NCBI GenBank assembly: GCA_903829015.1
Contig: CAIKOJ010000057.1
Location: 1-55,020, forward strand
Direction: 5' to 3'
Length of the DNA stretch: 55,020 nt
Source of the DNA: an uncultured Bacteroidota bacterium
GTDB taxonomy: Bacteria > Bacteroidota > Bacteroidia > Chitinophagales > Chitinophagaceae
Below the pieces are notes generated by a model. The model was not told the DNA's origin. It did no database searches and saw only the letters and a program-made list of their open reading frames with translations. The position numbers and the translations under genes were made by a program. Below are positions 26,436 to 34,292 of this stretch, in pieces (position 1 is the first letter of the stretch; each line of letters begins with the position of its first letter).

Positions 26436-26846
26436 ATGAAAAAAGTACATATTTTATTCGCAATATTATTGGCAGTTGTATCATTCTCATCATGCAAGAA
26501 AGAAGAAGATGAAGGACTGCTGCCGAACATTTCTTTTAAGACCGGTACCGGCTACGTATCGTCAGATATTATCCTTAAAAAAGATACTACCATTACCGTG
26601 GGCATTATAGCAACCAAGGCAGAGGCAGCAGATGTGCTGAAAACCTTTGACGCCAGCAAAATACTGGATGGCGGTACATCTACAAGTTTCCTGAATGAGA
26701 CACTTACCGGAGCCAGCGGTGATGCCTATACAAAGGACCTAACCATTACTACCCGCAGCGTGGCCGGTACCGAAAAATACACCTTTACTGTGCTGAACAG
26801 GGACGGACTGAAAAACTCAGTGTCACTGATCATTACGGTGAACTAA
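26436..26846 (+). CDS. Surface-type lipoprotein of the TonB-receptor operon
   Basis: A 136-residue lipoprotein. The lipobox VSFSSC places the lipidated cysteine at residue 20, followed directly by KKEEDEG. Positively charged then acidic residues right after the cysteine resemble the lipoprotein export signal that sends Bacteroidota lipoproteins to the cell surface. The rest looks like a single beta-sandwich (TGYVSSDIILKKDTTITVGIIATKAEAADVLKTF to YTFTVLNRDGLKNSVSLIITVN). It probably sits on the outside of the outer membrane as a partner of the receptor encoded upstream. No named family was recognised. Confidence 0.7.
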   Translation: MKKVHILFAILLAVVSFSSCKKEEDEGLLPNISFKTGTGYVSSDIILKKDTTITVGIIATKAEAADVLKTFDASKILDGGTSTSFLNETLTGASGDAYTKDLTITTRSVAGTEKYTFTVLNRDGLKNSVSLIITVN

Positions 26847-26872
26847 TATCGTTAATAAGTTATATTTAAATG

Positions 26873-26905
26873 ATGGCTGTTCAGATTTGATGTCTGGGCA
26901 GCCAT
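26873..26905 (+). terminator. Terminator after the receptor/lipoprotein operon
   Basis: A nested hairpin with outer arms ATGGCTG (26873-26879) and CAGCCAT (26899-26905) and inner arms CAGA/TCTG, followed by TTTAATG. The T-run is short, so the terminator is plausible rather than strong. Confidence 0.55.
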
Positions 26906-27542
26906 TTTAATGTGTGAACCCTAAATTTCCCACTTTTTGCAAAAAGTATGTGAAAAATGCAAACTAATGATAATCAATGGTTTGTATTCGTTTTGTGGAT
27001 AAGAATTTCCCATTTCTTTCCCACTTTCTTCCCATGTCATTTGAGCAGAATTTACAATATTTTGATGGCTGGGCGATCATTCATGACTTGAGATGAGTGG
27101 AGTTCTGTTGTGTTGACCACGCTACTCAAAGCGGAATTTTTTTTACTTTGAGAAAGCCCAATAGCCAAACTTCCACCGGAAGCAAACTTCCGTTTTACTT
27201 CCGGTTTCTTCCGGTGCGAGAAAAACCGGAAGTGGTTTAATTAATTGATTATCAATTATTTGTGTAAGAATTGCGGCTTCTGAGGGAAAACCCGGAAGCC
27301 GCAATTGCAGAAACTGGATTCCTCCTTGCGTGTAAATATCGGGGATTGGATCGTATTGGCAAAATTGAAATTCTATGACAGGACGTATATGGCCAAACAT
27401 AGGACGTAGCGGGCCCGTGATTGAAAAAAGTTTGAGATAACCTAGCAAAGTATATTTCTAGCATGGGGAACCCTTGCTAATTGCAGGACAATGCCGGAAT
27501 CAAGACGCACCAGCTATGAGTATCGTTCTCTTCCCACTTTCT
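26906..27542. other. Non-coding, hairpin-rich intergenic region
   Basis: About 640 bases without a credible gene. It contains repeated TTCCGG/CCGGAA words at 27170-27233, including an 11-bp stem (27197-27207 with 27223-27233). A perfect palindrome AATTGAT-T-ATCAATT lies at 27243-27257. A 12-bp perfect stem (27269-27280 with 27295-27306) encloses a second GGG-AAAA-CCC stem. The word TTCCCACTTTCTT recurs near 27017 and 27532. The one open frame on the minus strand (27143-27448) crosses all these hairpins and resembles no protein I know. Confidence 0.55.
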
Positions 27543-28253
27543 TTATTGTTTCTCCGGTGCAGCAAAGAATTTATCGGTAAGGCCTGTGTTGATACTGTAT
27601 TTAAGGTAGGTGATCTTTATGGTTCCTTTTTGGTTTTTTTTGTCGGTTGATTTGGGTGGCTGTGGCTGGTCGTTATAGTCCATGGTCACACCCTTAGGCA
27701 GTTTGTAGTCTTTTAGGTTCATGAAGATGGTTACTTTGTCAGGCAGGCAGGAGTTGGTGTAGCGCCCATATTCCAGGTCCATAGTTACAGTGCCATCGTT
27801 GCGGGTGGTGGTTTCTGTGCGCAGGGCTACAAGGTCTGTCTCGTCTACCCAAATTTTGGTGAGTATGATGTCGCTCTTTTCGTCGTCGGGTATCACTTTC
27901 AGCACCCTTACTGTTTTTGCACCTATCAGTGCATTCCCCATATCTATCACAGTTACATTGCCGCCGGGTATAAGGTTGCTGAGTGTAAGGTTGATGTTCT
28001 TTTTGGGCAGTATAGAGAGACCGCCGTGCCGCTCCAACCGCATTTTGTCGGGAGCCTTGTAATAGAGTGTACCATTGAGCTGTGGTATGCGCATGTAAGA
28101 AACATTGATGTTCATCTTTACATCGGCTGTATAATCCTGTACGGACAACACTTTGCTGCGCAGCGATTGAAACAATGCTGATGCATCAGCAGCATGGGCA
28201 CTATTGAAGGCGCAGCAGGTAAATAACAACAGGAGCAGCAAATATTTTCTCAT
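27543..28253 (-). CDS. LolA-like outer-membrane lipoprotein-sorting protein
   Basis: A 236-residue periplasmic protein with a signal peptide (to NSAHAAD, residue 22) and a LolA/LolB-like beta-shell fold. The signs are LFQSLRSKVLSVQDYTADVKMNINV, LNGTLYYKAPDKMRLERHG, WVDETDLVALRTETTTRNDGTVTMDLEYGRY, and a hydrophobic-ligand-type C-terminal half. Such proteins carry lipids or lipoproteins across the periplasm. It is the last of three minus-strand genes behind an ABC ATPase and an ABC-2 permease, overlapping the permease stop by four bases, so it is likely the periplasmic acceptor for whatever that transporter exports. Confidence 0.75.
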   Translation of the reverse strand: MRKYLLLLLLFTCCAFNSAHAADASALFQSLRSKVLSVQDYTADVKMNINVSYMRIPQLNGTLYYKAPDKMRLERHGGLSILPKKNINLTLSNLIPGGNVTVIDMGNALIGAKTVRVLKVIPDDEKSDIILTKIWVDETDLVALRTETTTRNDGTVTMDLEYGRYTNSCLPDKVTIFMNLKDYKLPKGVTMDYNDQPQPPKSTDKKNQKGTIKITYLKYSINTGLTDKFFAAPEKQ

Positions 28254-29086
28254 GACCGGATATCTTTCTTATTGAAATAAATTATGGTAGTGGTAATAAA
28301 CGCAATGGTGTACAGCACAAGAATTGCCGACGACCTGAGTATGGCTGAATAGGGCACAGGGTCATCGAAAAAGCCCTTCCAACCTATTATGTGCGTGGTA
28401 AACAGGTATGGCTTGATGAGGTTGAACAATGGCAGCTCGAGGTTGGAGAGAATGGTCAGTACCACCACTATGCCCATGGTAGATATGATGGGACCAATAG
28501 AATTATCTGCAAATGCAGAGAGCAGCAGCGACATGGACGCAATGGTGGTCATGGCAAGTACAGCAAAAACAAATGCCATTGCATAGCGCCAGAGAATATC
28601 AGACTGCAGGAGCATAACAAAGGCATCGCTTTTAAGGTTGATCATATCGCCTTTGCCAAACAGCAGCAGCGAAAGGAACAGCGCAATGAATGCCAGCCAA
28701 ATGATAAGCAGAACAGTGTATATAAAGCTTGCATAAAATTTGGCAAGCACCAGTTGTGAGCGGCGCACAGGCCGGGTGAGCAGCAGGCGAAGGGTGCCGA
28801 TATTGGCCTCGCCGGCCAGCATATCGCCCGCAACCAGTGCCACCAGCAAGGGGATGTGTATGAGCAGGGACTGGAGAATAATGTAGGCCACAAGGTAGCC
28901 ATTCAGGATATTGCCATGAATATCGAACTGCTCATTGATACCCTGTAGTGCAAAACCAATAAACGACTTGCCATCGCTGAGCATGGCTAATTGGATAACA
29001 AAAGTGATGGCAGTAATGATACCAAAACTGATGTATGTACGTGGCCGTTTGAATATCTTATATAACTCTATGCGCAGCAGCTGCAT
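28250..29086 (-). CDS. ABC-2 type transporter permease
   Basis: A 278-residue inner-membrane permease with six predicted helices, at about residues 15-37, 62-84, 105-135, 158-185, 195-215 and 248-270. The N-terminal LLRIELYKIFKRPRTYI and the block GDMLAGEANIGTLRLLLTRPVRRSQLVLAKF are characteristic of the ABC-2/NatB-like family. It pairs with the ATPase encoded directly upstream; the two reading frames overlap by 29 bases. The exported substrate may be a lipid, peptide, ion or antibiotic; the adjacent LolA-like protein favours a hydrophobic cargo. Confidence 0.85.
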   Translation of the reverse strand: MQLLRIELYKIFKRPRTYISFGIITAITFVIQLAMLSDGKSFIGFALQGINEQFDIHGNILNGYLVAYIILQSLLIHIPLLVALVAGDMLAGEANIGTLRLLLTRPVRRSQLVLAKFYASFIYTVLLIIWLAFIALFLSLLLFGKGDMINLKSDAFVMLLQSDILWRYAMAFVFAVLAMTTIASMSLLLSAFADNSIGPIISTMGIVVVLTILSNLELPLFNLIKPYLFTTHIIGWKGFFDDPVPYSAILRSSAILVLYTIAFITTTIIYFNKKDIRS

Positions 29087-29990
29087 CGCTTGTAATGTTT
29101 AAGAAGTAAGTTTCAAAAGAATGTTTGGAGCTGATGCTTTGTACCTGTGCGCCTGCTTCTACCAACCACTTGTTAAGGTCTGGTATGCGGGTGGGATTCA
29201 TACGGAATACAAGCCGCTCCGCGCTTACATGATCGGCATACTGCGTCCAGGCTGATGACGCCAGTTGTGCACCCAAACCTTCGTTGGGTAATATTGTTAC
29301 CTCGGTCAGGGTATCATCGGGGTTGAGCAGCTGGTGAACAGGCCCCTCACTTATTTTTTTGCCTTTATGCAGGATGAGCATATTTGTGGCCACCTGCTCT
29401 ATTTCGTGTAGCAGGTGCGAGGATATCATGATGGTCTTACCGTGGTCTTTGCTGAGTGAGATGATCAATGAGCGCATCTCGGCAATACCCTGCGGGTCCA
29501 GCCCATTGGTAGGCTCATCGAGAATTAGTAGCTCGGGCTGGTGAGCCATAGCAACAGCAATACCCAGCCGCTGCTTCATGCCCTGCGAATAGGCGCTTAC
29601 CTTGTCTTTTTCCCGGCCTTTAAGACCCACAATATCGAGTACTTCATGCAGGCGCGCAGCAGATACTTTGGTGCCGCTGAGTGCTGCGAATATTTTCAGG
29701 TTTTCCCAGCCGGAGAGATAACCATACATATCCGGCCGCTCAATAATAGCACCGATGCTTCTGAGCAGGTGCCTGTGGCTGTTGTTGAATTCGCTGCCGT
29801 TGATGAATATGCTGCCGCTATCGGGGAAAATGAGACCCAATGCCATGCGCATGGTAGTGCTTTTGCCAGCGCCATTTTGCCCCAGGAAACCATATACCTC
29901 TCCCTTGCCGATAGCAAAAGAAAGCCCATCAACAGCCTTGAATGTTTTGAACGTTTTGGAGAGGTTACTTACTTCTAAAATAGGTGTCAC
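29058..29990 (-). CDS. ABC transporter ATP-binding protein
   Basis: A 310-residue ATPase. Walker A GQNGAGKST (37-45), signature YSQGMKQRLGIA (134-145), Walker B LLILDEP (154-160) and the switch histidine in SSHLLHEIEQ (H192) are all intact. The C-terminal extension (about 220-310) is the usual tail of NatA/CcmA-like exporters. The start is a GTG at 29990, placed just before the first beta strand (MTPILEVSNLSKTF). It is the first gene of the ATPase-permease-LolA-like operon and powers the export step at the inner membrane. Confidence 0.92.
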   Translation of the reverse strand: MTPILEVSNLSKTFKTFKAVDGLSFAIGKGEVYGFLGQNGAGKSTTMRMALGLIFPDSGSIFINGSEFNNSHRHLLRSIGAIIERPDMYGYLSGWENLKIFAALSGTKVSAARLHEVLDIVGLKGREKDKVSAYSQGMKQRLGIAVAMAHQPELLILDEPTNGLDPQGIAEMRSLIISLSKDHGKTIMISSHLLHEIEQVATNMLILHKGKKISEGPVHQLLNPDDTLTEVTILPNEGLGAQLASSAWTQYADHVSAERLVFRMNPTRIPDLNKWLVEAGAQVQSISSKHSFETYFLNITSDAAAAHRVI

Positions 29991-30310
29991 GTTGCGTGCT
30001 TATAAATACCAAAAATTACCGCTTTCGATTATTATTAGGAGACCGATAAGTTAAATATCAGCAGCAAAATTATTGATAAAAAAGGCGATACCCGGCTTAT
30101 ATTTACTTATACCCCTATTGCTTATTATACTATAGTTGATCAAAAAATGGCAAAAGTGAAAGTAAGGGGATTGGGACGGATCGATACGATTTCGCAAGAT
30201 GGGCGTTGTTGCGATGCCGGTTTCACGAAGATTGCATATTCCGGTGGTGTTACCTATCTTCATGTTATGCCCTTTGGAATTTCACGGGGGAGGCGCAAAC
30301 AAAATCGGGT
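29991..30310. other. Divergent intergenic region
   Basis: This holds the promoters for the leftward ABC operon and the rightward secreted-protein gene. A 69-residue plus-strand frame (30147-30356) runs through it but overlaps the next gene in another frame and has no family resemblance. No strong hairpin was seen. Confidence 0.4.
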
Positions 30311-30715
30311 ATGCACAGGAAAATATTCTTACAGGTTGTATTACAGCTGGCAATGACATATAGTGTGGCTGCGCAAGTTGATACAAAGGTCATCACAACG
30401 CTTAGGCGTCCGGGCGATATTACTTCAGATGAACGCCAGGTGTGGATGAAGTCTATGATAGGCTGTGTGGAAATGAATGCTGAGCGCGTACGCAAGGATT
30501 ATGCCGACCTACTACAGCAAGCCGGTATCAGTGGTATAGCAGTGAGGCTCACCGCAAAAACAGAAATATTTGACGTGGAAACCGAACTGGTGCACGGCGA
30601 CCGCAACGATGAAGTGATCATCAATTTCTACGGCACATCTACAACCGATACATCAAGGGGCAGAAGCTGCAACGGAGTGCTGTGGGTTGGGTCAAAACCC
30701 GTGCAGCTGCGCTGA
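30311..30715 (+). CDS. Small secreted protein of unknown function
   Basis: A 134-residue protein beginning with a signal peptide (MHRKIFLQVVLQLAMTYSVAAQ). The mature part has a helical stretch (DERQVWMKSMIGCVEMNAERVRKDYADLLQQAG) and then beta-like segments (GIAVRLTAKTEIFDVETELVHGDRNDEVIINFYG), with two cysteines (C52 and C119). No family is recognised. I chose the ATG at 30311 because it starts the signal peptide; the longer frame back to 30206 adds an implausible cysteine- and tryptophan-rich leader. Confidence 0.55.
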   Translation: MHRKIFLQVVLQLAMTYSVAAQVDTKVITTLRRPGDITSDERQVWMKSMIGCVEMNAERVRKDYADLLQQAGISGIAVRLTAKTEIFDVETELVHGDRNDEVIINFYGTSTTDTSRGRSCNGVLWVGSKPVQLR

Positions 30716-30835
30716 ATTTCTGGCGCCAAATGGTGCGGCAAAATGGATGACTGGGTATTGCGAGATAGAATAGAAATAACAAGACCGTGGATTGAAATAA
30801 AATAACTGAAAAAACGTTTTTCAGTAAAAGCTGGT

Positions 30836-31192
30836 ATGGTTAAAAAAACACTAAAGGGGATAGGGTTCACTTTTGTAGCTGTATTTGTGTTACTGTTTGC
30901 GTATTGTATTTTGTTTGCAATTGGCCCGGGTGGTAAGTGTATTGTGTGCTCTACAAAGACCGTTACAGACACCGTTGTAACAATTACCGAAGGCGGCGTA
31001 AAAGATGTTGTTTTTCACTTAAAGCATCATGGGAGTTATTATATCAACCGGGGCTTGGAAAGTGGGCTTGACCTTGCATCGCTTAGAAAGAAGTTGGTTG
31101 ATCATCACGTAACCATTTCCTTTGCTTCGCCCACCACCCACATCAGTCAACTTGAATATGAGGGAGAATTGATCTATTCGCAATTGAGATAG
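30836..31192 (+). CDS. Membrane-anchored hypothetical protein
   Basis: A 118-residue protein with one N-terminal hydrophobic segment (about 8-30, GIGFTFVAVFVLLFAYCILFAIG), followed by a CIVC pair (35-38) and a short polar domain ending HISQLEYEGELIYSQLR. It is probably an inner-membrane protein with a periplasmic tail. The CxxC pair could bind metal or be redox active, but nothing else supports this. It lies 120 bases after the previous secreted-protein gene with no recognised family. Confidence 0.5.
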   Translation: MVKKTLKGIGFTFVAVFVLLFAYCILFAIGPGGKCIVCSTKTVTDTVVTITEGGVKDVVFHLKHHGSYYINRGLESGLDLASLRKKLVDHHVTISFASPTTHISQLEYEGELIYSQLR

Positions 31193-31278
31193 CATGAACC
31201 TGTTATCGCCTTGAGTATTGATTTTGCAGTCAGACACGGATTATCCTGAAACCTAAGGTGGGGTGAAATGCGCAACAA

Positions 31279-32013
31279 CTAGTGATTGGTACGAAGGTTC
31301 TTTCTAAGCTTGTACAACCCCAGCAGCATATTGTCGTAAATGAACGCCAGTACCATTATAAAAGCAGCTACAAGCAGCACCCTGAATTTTATGGCAATGA
31401 ACAGATACCCACCGATAACGCAACCCGAAAAGAAGAATGCTACAATACCCAGCCTGAGATAAATACTGTTAGTTAGTTTCTTCCGCTCACCAACTTTTCT
31501 GTAAAAAAACAACTGAGAGAGTTCGATTCCCAGATCGGTAAACAGGCCGGTGAGGTGCGTGGTGCGCAGTGTGAAATTGGATATCTTGCTCACTAGCGAG
31601 TTCTGCAAGCCCATTGTAAATAATAAGAAACAGGCCAGCAACCGTTTATCAAAGCCGGTAAGCAATAGATGATCTCCGTATAAACCTATTACTGATAGAA
31701 TGAGTATCTCTAAAAATATGGATGCATTATGAGGCGCTCTGCGCTGCCTGTAAATGCGGAACTCGGTGAGCAGACTGGAAACGAATGCGCCTGTAAGAAA
31801 GGAGATGATATACAGCAGGAACCATACTCCATACAACTCATTCCGTTTGGTAACGTCTTCGGCAAAGAAGGCAAAGTGGCCCGTAACATTTGTAGTAAGC
31901 ACTCCCAACGCCAGCACACCGCAAATGTTGACCAGCCCCGATACAAATGAGAGGAATACTGCCAGCCTGAAATTGTGCCGGAACGTACGGGCATTACCCC
32001 TGTGCCTAAACAT
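31279..32013 (-). CDS. YoaK/DUF1275 family membrane protein
   Basis: A 244-residue inner-membrane protein with about six helices. The family signature lies near the N-terminus, FLSFVSGLVNICGVLALGVLTTNVTGHFAFFAEDV, followed by LLYIISFLTGAFVSSLLTEF and MGLQNSLVSKISNFTLRTTHLTGLFTDLGIELSQLFF. The family has no firmly assigned substrate. A -7 box (CAAAAGTA on the plus strand at 32043-32050, reading TACTTTTG on the minus strand) lies 30 bases upstream of the ATG. It is a single-gene unit facing the lipoprotein genes. Confidence 0.85.
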   Translation of the reverse strand: MFRHRGNARTFRHNFRLAVFLSFVSGLVNICGVLALGVLTTNVTGHFAFFAEDVTKRNELYGVWFLLYIISFLTGAFVSSLLTEFRIYRQRRAPHNASIFLEILILSVIGLYGDHLLLTGFDKRLLACFLLFTMGLQNSLVSKISNFTLRTTHLTGLFTDLGIELSQLFFYRKVGERKKLTNSIYLRLGIVAFFFSGCVIGGYLFIAIKFRVLLVAAFIMVLAFIYDNMLLGLYKLRKNLRTNH

Positions 32014-32042
32014 AAAATAAGTGCTTCCCGGATGGTGAACTG

Positions 32043-32050
32043 CAAAAGTA
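32043..32050 (-). promoter_or_regulatory. -7 box for the DUF1275 gene
   Basis: Read on the minus strand this is TACTTTTG, a match to TAnnTTTG, 30 bases before the start at 32013. No clear -33 element is seen at the expected distance. Confidence 0.45.
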
Positions 32051-32175
32051 GCACGATTTTATCGTTGGGGGTTGGGATAGTTTATGTTGGTCGGATAGGA
32101 GAACCGACAGTAACGTGTGGGTTGTCAATTTTCGGCAGTGTCTGTTATCAAATACTTGAATACGTACGAATTGTT

Positions 32176-32198
32176 TTTGGCATGTTATTTGCGGCAAA
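32176..32198. repeat. 23-bp exact repeat, copy 1
   Basis: Identical over 23 bases to 32875-32897; it contains TTTGGCATG and TTATTTGCGG. It lies 129 bases before the lipoprotein gene at 32328. The TTATTTG core resembles a variant -7 element. The surrounding interval 32014-32327 is otherwise non-coding and holds nothing else recognised. Confidence 0.75.
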
Positions 32199-32327
32199 TT
32201 TTTAAGTAGCTGTTTGGATAGCTGCTAGTGGTGACTATTGTTTGTAAACTTTCAGTTTTTCACCGCTGAAATTCAAAAGCGAAACCTTTAAGTTTATCCT
32301 AATAATGTAACCAACAATAGCAGCTTT

Positions 32328-32750
32328 ATGAAATCCCATTGTATTCTCTTAAGTATTTTTTTACTGGTAGTTTCATCCTGCAACAAGAGCCCAAAGATGA
32401 TCTATCCCCGTGGCTCCGGATATACGTATCTGATGTGCGGACCACATAACTTTCACCATGTTACATCAGGTTATACCTATATGACCAACCTGCCTTTTTC
32501 TTATGCGGATACCGTAGTACTGACCATCGATTTTATCGACTCGGTTACAGTATCGTGCAAATCACTAACGCTGGCGTATGATACAACTAGTAACGGTGAC
32601 ACATTGAAGTTCAGTTTTGAAAACGTTACAGGGCACCCGCAGGGTGAGGAAATAACATTTAACCGTTTAGCCAACAGCATCTATATAAACTACTACAACC
32701 ACGTAAGTGCGGGTGGAGGGACTGTTTATGAGACTTTCCGAAGTTTATGA
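32328..32750 (+). CDS. Putative lipoprotein, unknown function
   Basis: A 140-residue protein with a lipoprotein signal (FLLVVSSC, lipid cysteine at residue 18). The mature domain looks all-beta: a glycine- and tyrosine-rich segment, PRGSGYTYLMCGPHNFHHVTSGYTYM, then SYADTVVLTIDFIDSVTVSCKSLTLAY. It ends in a Gly-rich loop before YETFRSL. No known family is evident. A 23-bp repeat upstream is shared with the next lipoprotein gene, so the two may be co-regulated. Confidence 0.6.
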   Translation: MKSHCILLSIFLLVVSSCNKSPKMIYPRGSGYTYLMCGPHNFHHVTSGYTYMTNLPFSYADTVVLTIDFIDSVTVSCKSLTLAYDTTSNGDTLKFSFENVTGHPQGEEITFNRLANSIYINYYNHVSAGGGTVYETFRSL

Positions 32751-32874
32751 ATACAAAGCAGCTTAAAACTCAGCCAGAGGACAAAACGCTGCCAAAAGAA
32801 CTGGCCAAAAGGGGGTCTTAAAATGAATATATTATGAAGGGTTGAATTAACTTAGCGTCAAAGCCGGGCTGTTC

Positions 32875-32897
32875 TTTGGCATGTTATTTGCGGCAAA
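32875..32897. repeat. 23-bp exact repeat, copy 2
   Basis: Second copy of the element at 32176-32198, here only 19 bases before the ATG of the lipoprotein gene at 32917, a position suited to a core promoter or operator. Confidence 0.75.
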
Positions 32898-32916
32898 ATG
32901 ATAAAATACGCCTACG

Positions 32917-33429
32917 ATGAAAAAGACATTTCCACCCCTGATTATTGCTGCTTTAAGCCTTGTATTTATCTTCGGTTCCTGCACTAGGACCGTTACCTGC
33001 GTGGACGGTTTTATGGAAATTCTCCCTGTTGGATTCGCCAAGAAGGATTTTGATTCGGCTTATGCCGTTAGGTACAAGCAGGACAATGTTTTTGACAGCG
33101 TTGTGGACACCAGTCATTATGTATACTTTTCTCAAAGTTACAATGACACCGGTAATCTGCACATTACGTGGCTGGGTACAACCAGCTACTCTTACGGTGG
33201 AACTATTATTCCAGGTTACGATTACAAGATATTTCTGCCTGCCCTTGGGAAAATATATTCCATAACAAAAGTTATGCAACAGGGTAATAAAATGCAATCC
33301 TATTCACAAGGGCTGTTTGACCAGAAAATGTATACCTGTACCAACAGCTTTATATCCTGTGATCTTGATGGCAGTGTTGTGTCGGGTGCTCCGAACACCC
33401 AAAGTATGTCATTGAATATTGTTAAATAG
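32917..33429 (+). CDS. Putative lipoprotein, unknown function
   Basis: A 170-residue lipoprotein with signal LVFIFGSC (lipid cysteine at residue 22). The mature part is rich in Ser, Thr, Tyr and Asp and beta-like (YVYFSQSYNDTGNLHITWLGTTSYSYGGTIIPGYDYKIFL), with cysteines at about 22, 28, 141 and 148. It shares the general build of the preceding lipoprotein but I see no clear sequence similarity between their mature parts. The 23-bp repeat directly upstream probably contains its promoter. No family was recognised. Confidence 0.6.
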   Translation: MKKTFPPLIIAALSLVFIFGSCTRTVTCVDGFMEILPVGFAKKDFDSAYAVRYKQDNVFDSVVDTSHYVYFSQSYNDTGNLHITWLGTTSYSYGGTIIPGYDYKIFLPALGKIYSITKVMQQGNKMQSYSQGLFDQKMYTCTNSFISCDLDGSVVSGAPNTQSMSLNIVK

Positions 33430-33486
33430 TGGGGAGAGGCAGGAGGTGTTTAGTTTTGCGAGTAATTCCTGAATGTATTAAAACGA

Positions 33487-33510
33487 AAAAGGAGCCTCTC
33501 GGCTCCTTTT
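33487..33510. terminator. Bidirectional terminator
   Basis: A perfect 10-bp stem, AAAAGGAGCC (33487-33496) and GGCTCCTTTT (33501-33510), with a TCTC loop. It lies between the rightward lipoprotein gene and the end of the leftward zinc-ribbon gene, and has an A-run and a T-run on either side. Confidence 0.85.
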
Positions 33511-33533
33511 CAATTATGTATTCGGACTGTTGC

Positions 33534-34292
33534 TTACAGTTTCACATTTACTTTGTCGTTCAGGTCAGAATCAACCAGTATACGGCCACAATGTTCGCAT
33601 ACGATCACTTTTTTGTGCTGGCGAATCTCGCTCTGGCGTTGAGGTGGAATGACGTTGAAACATCCGCCGCATGAATCGCGATGGATAGGCACAACAGCCA
33701 AGCCATTGCGGTAACTGCCTCTGATGCGCTCATAAGCAGCTAGCAAACGTGTATCCACTTTTTCTTTAGCCTGATTTGATTTTTCTGAAAGAACCTTTTC
33801 TTCTTTTTCAGTTTCTTCGGTGATCTTTTCCAGTTCTTTACGTTTCACGTTCAGCGCATCTTCCACATCTTTCATTTTCTCTTCAGTTTTGATGCGGGCA
33901 TTCATGCGGTCTTTCTGCTCGTAGGTAGCGTCTTTAATGTGCTTTTCGTTCAGTTTCACTTCGAGCTCCTGCATTTCCATTTCTTTATTAATGGCTTCGA
34001 ACTCACGGTTGTTCTTAACGTTATCCTGCTGTTTTTCGTACTTTTTGATCAGGGCCTGAGCTTCTTTCTTAGCCTCGGTTTTGGTATCAATAAAAGTGTT
34101 GATGCTGTTGATTTCAGCGTCAATGTTATTGATACGAACCTTCAAGCCTTCGATTTCATCTTCGAGATCTTTTACCTCCATAGGTAACTCGCCTTTCATG
34201 GTCTGAATCTCATCAATCTTTGAATCGATCTTTTGCAAAGCCAGAACAGCGGCCAATTTTTCTTCGAACGAAAAGTCTTTAACAGTAGCCAT
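33534..34292 (-). CDS. Coiled-coil C4-type zinc-ribbon protein (CdsZ/DUF164 family)
   Basis: A 252-residue cytosolic protein. Residues about 10-195 form a long charged coiled coil (IDSKIDEIQTMKGELPMEVKDLEDEIEGLK, QQDNVKNNREFEAINKEMEMQELEVKLNEK), and the C-terminus is a four-cysteine zinc ribbon: C208-x2-C211 and C232-x2-C235. This is the architecture of the CdsZ/FlgZ (HP0958, CT398) family, which binds secretion chaperones or RNA in other phyla. The Bacteroidota role is unknown. The start overlaps the Nif3-like stop by one base (TAATG), a conserved pairing suggesting a linked role. Confidence 0.88.
   Translation of the reverse strand: MATVKDFSFEEKLAAVLALQKIDSKIDEIQTMKGELPMEVKDLEDEIEGLKVRINNIDAEINSINTFIDTKTEAKKEAQALIKKYEKQQDNVKNNREFEAINKEMEMQELEVKLNEKHIKDATYEQKDRMNARIKTEEKMKDVEDALNVKRKELEKITEETEKEEKVLSEKSNQAKEKVDTRLLAAYERIRGSYRNGLAVVPIHRDSCGGCFNVIPPQRQSEIRQHKKVIVCEHCGRILVDSDLNDKVNVKL

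Noticed and set aside
27143-27448. 101-residue minus-strand open frame
   Set aside because: It runs through several strong inverted repeats, uses an unlikely composition and matches no family; the region looks non-coding.
26906-27542. CRISPR array
   Set aside because: The TTCCGG words are short and irregularly spaced, with no constant repeat-spacer unit and no cas genes.
30147-30356. 69-residue plus-strand frame before the secreted-protein gene
   Set aside because: It overlaps the signal peptide of the gene at 30311 in another frame, and the product has no fold-like pattern.
31515-31545. GAGTTCGATTCCC, resembling a tRNA T-arm
   Set aside because: It is inside the DUF1275 coding sequence and no acceptor, D-arm or anticodon stem can be built around it.
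33429-33674. 81-residue plus-strand frame across the terminator
   Set aside because: It crosses a bidirectional terminator and the 3' end of the zinc-ribbon gene, so it is very unlikely to be translated.
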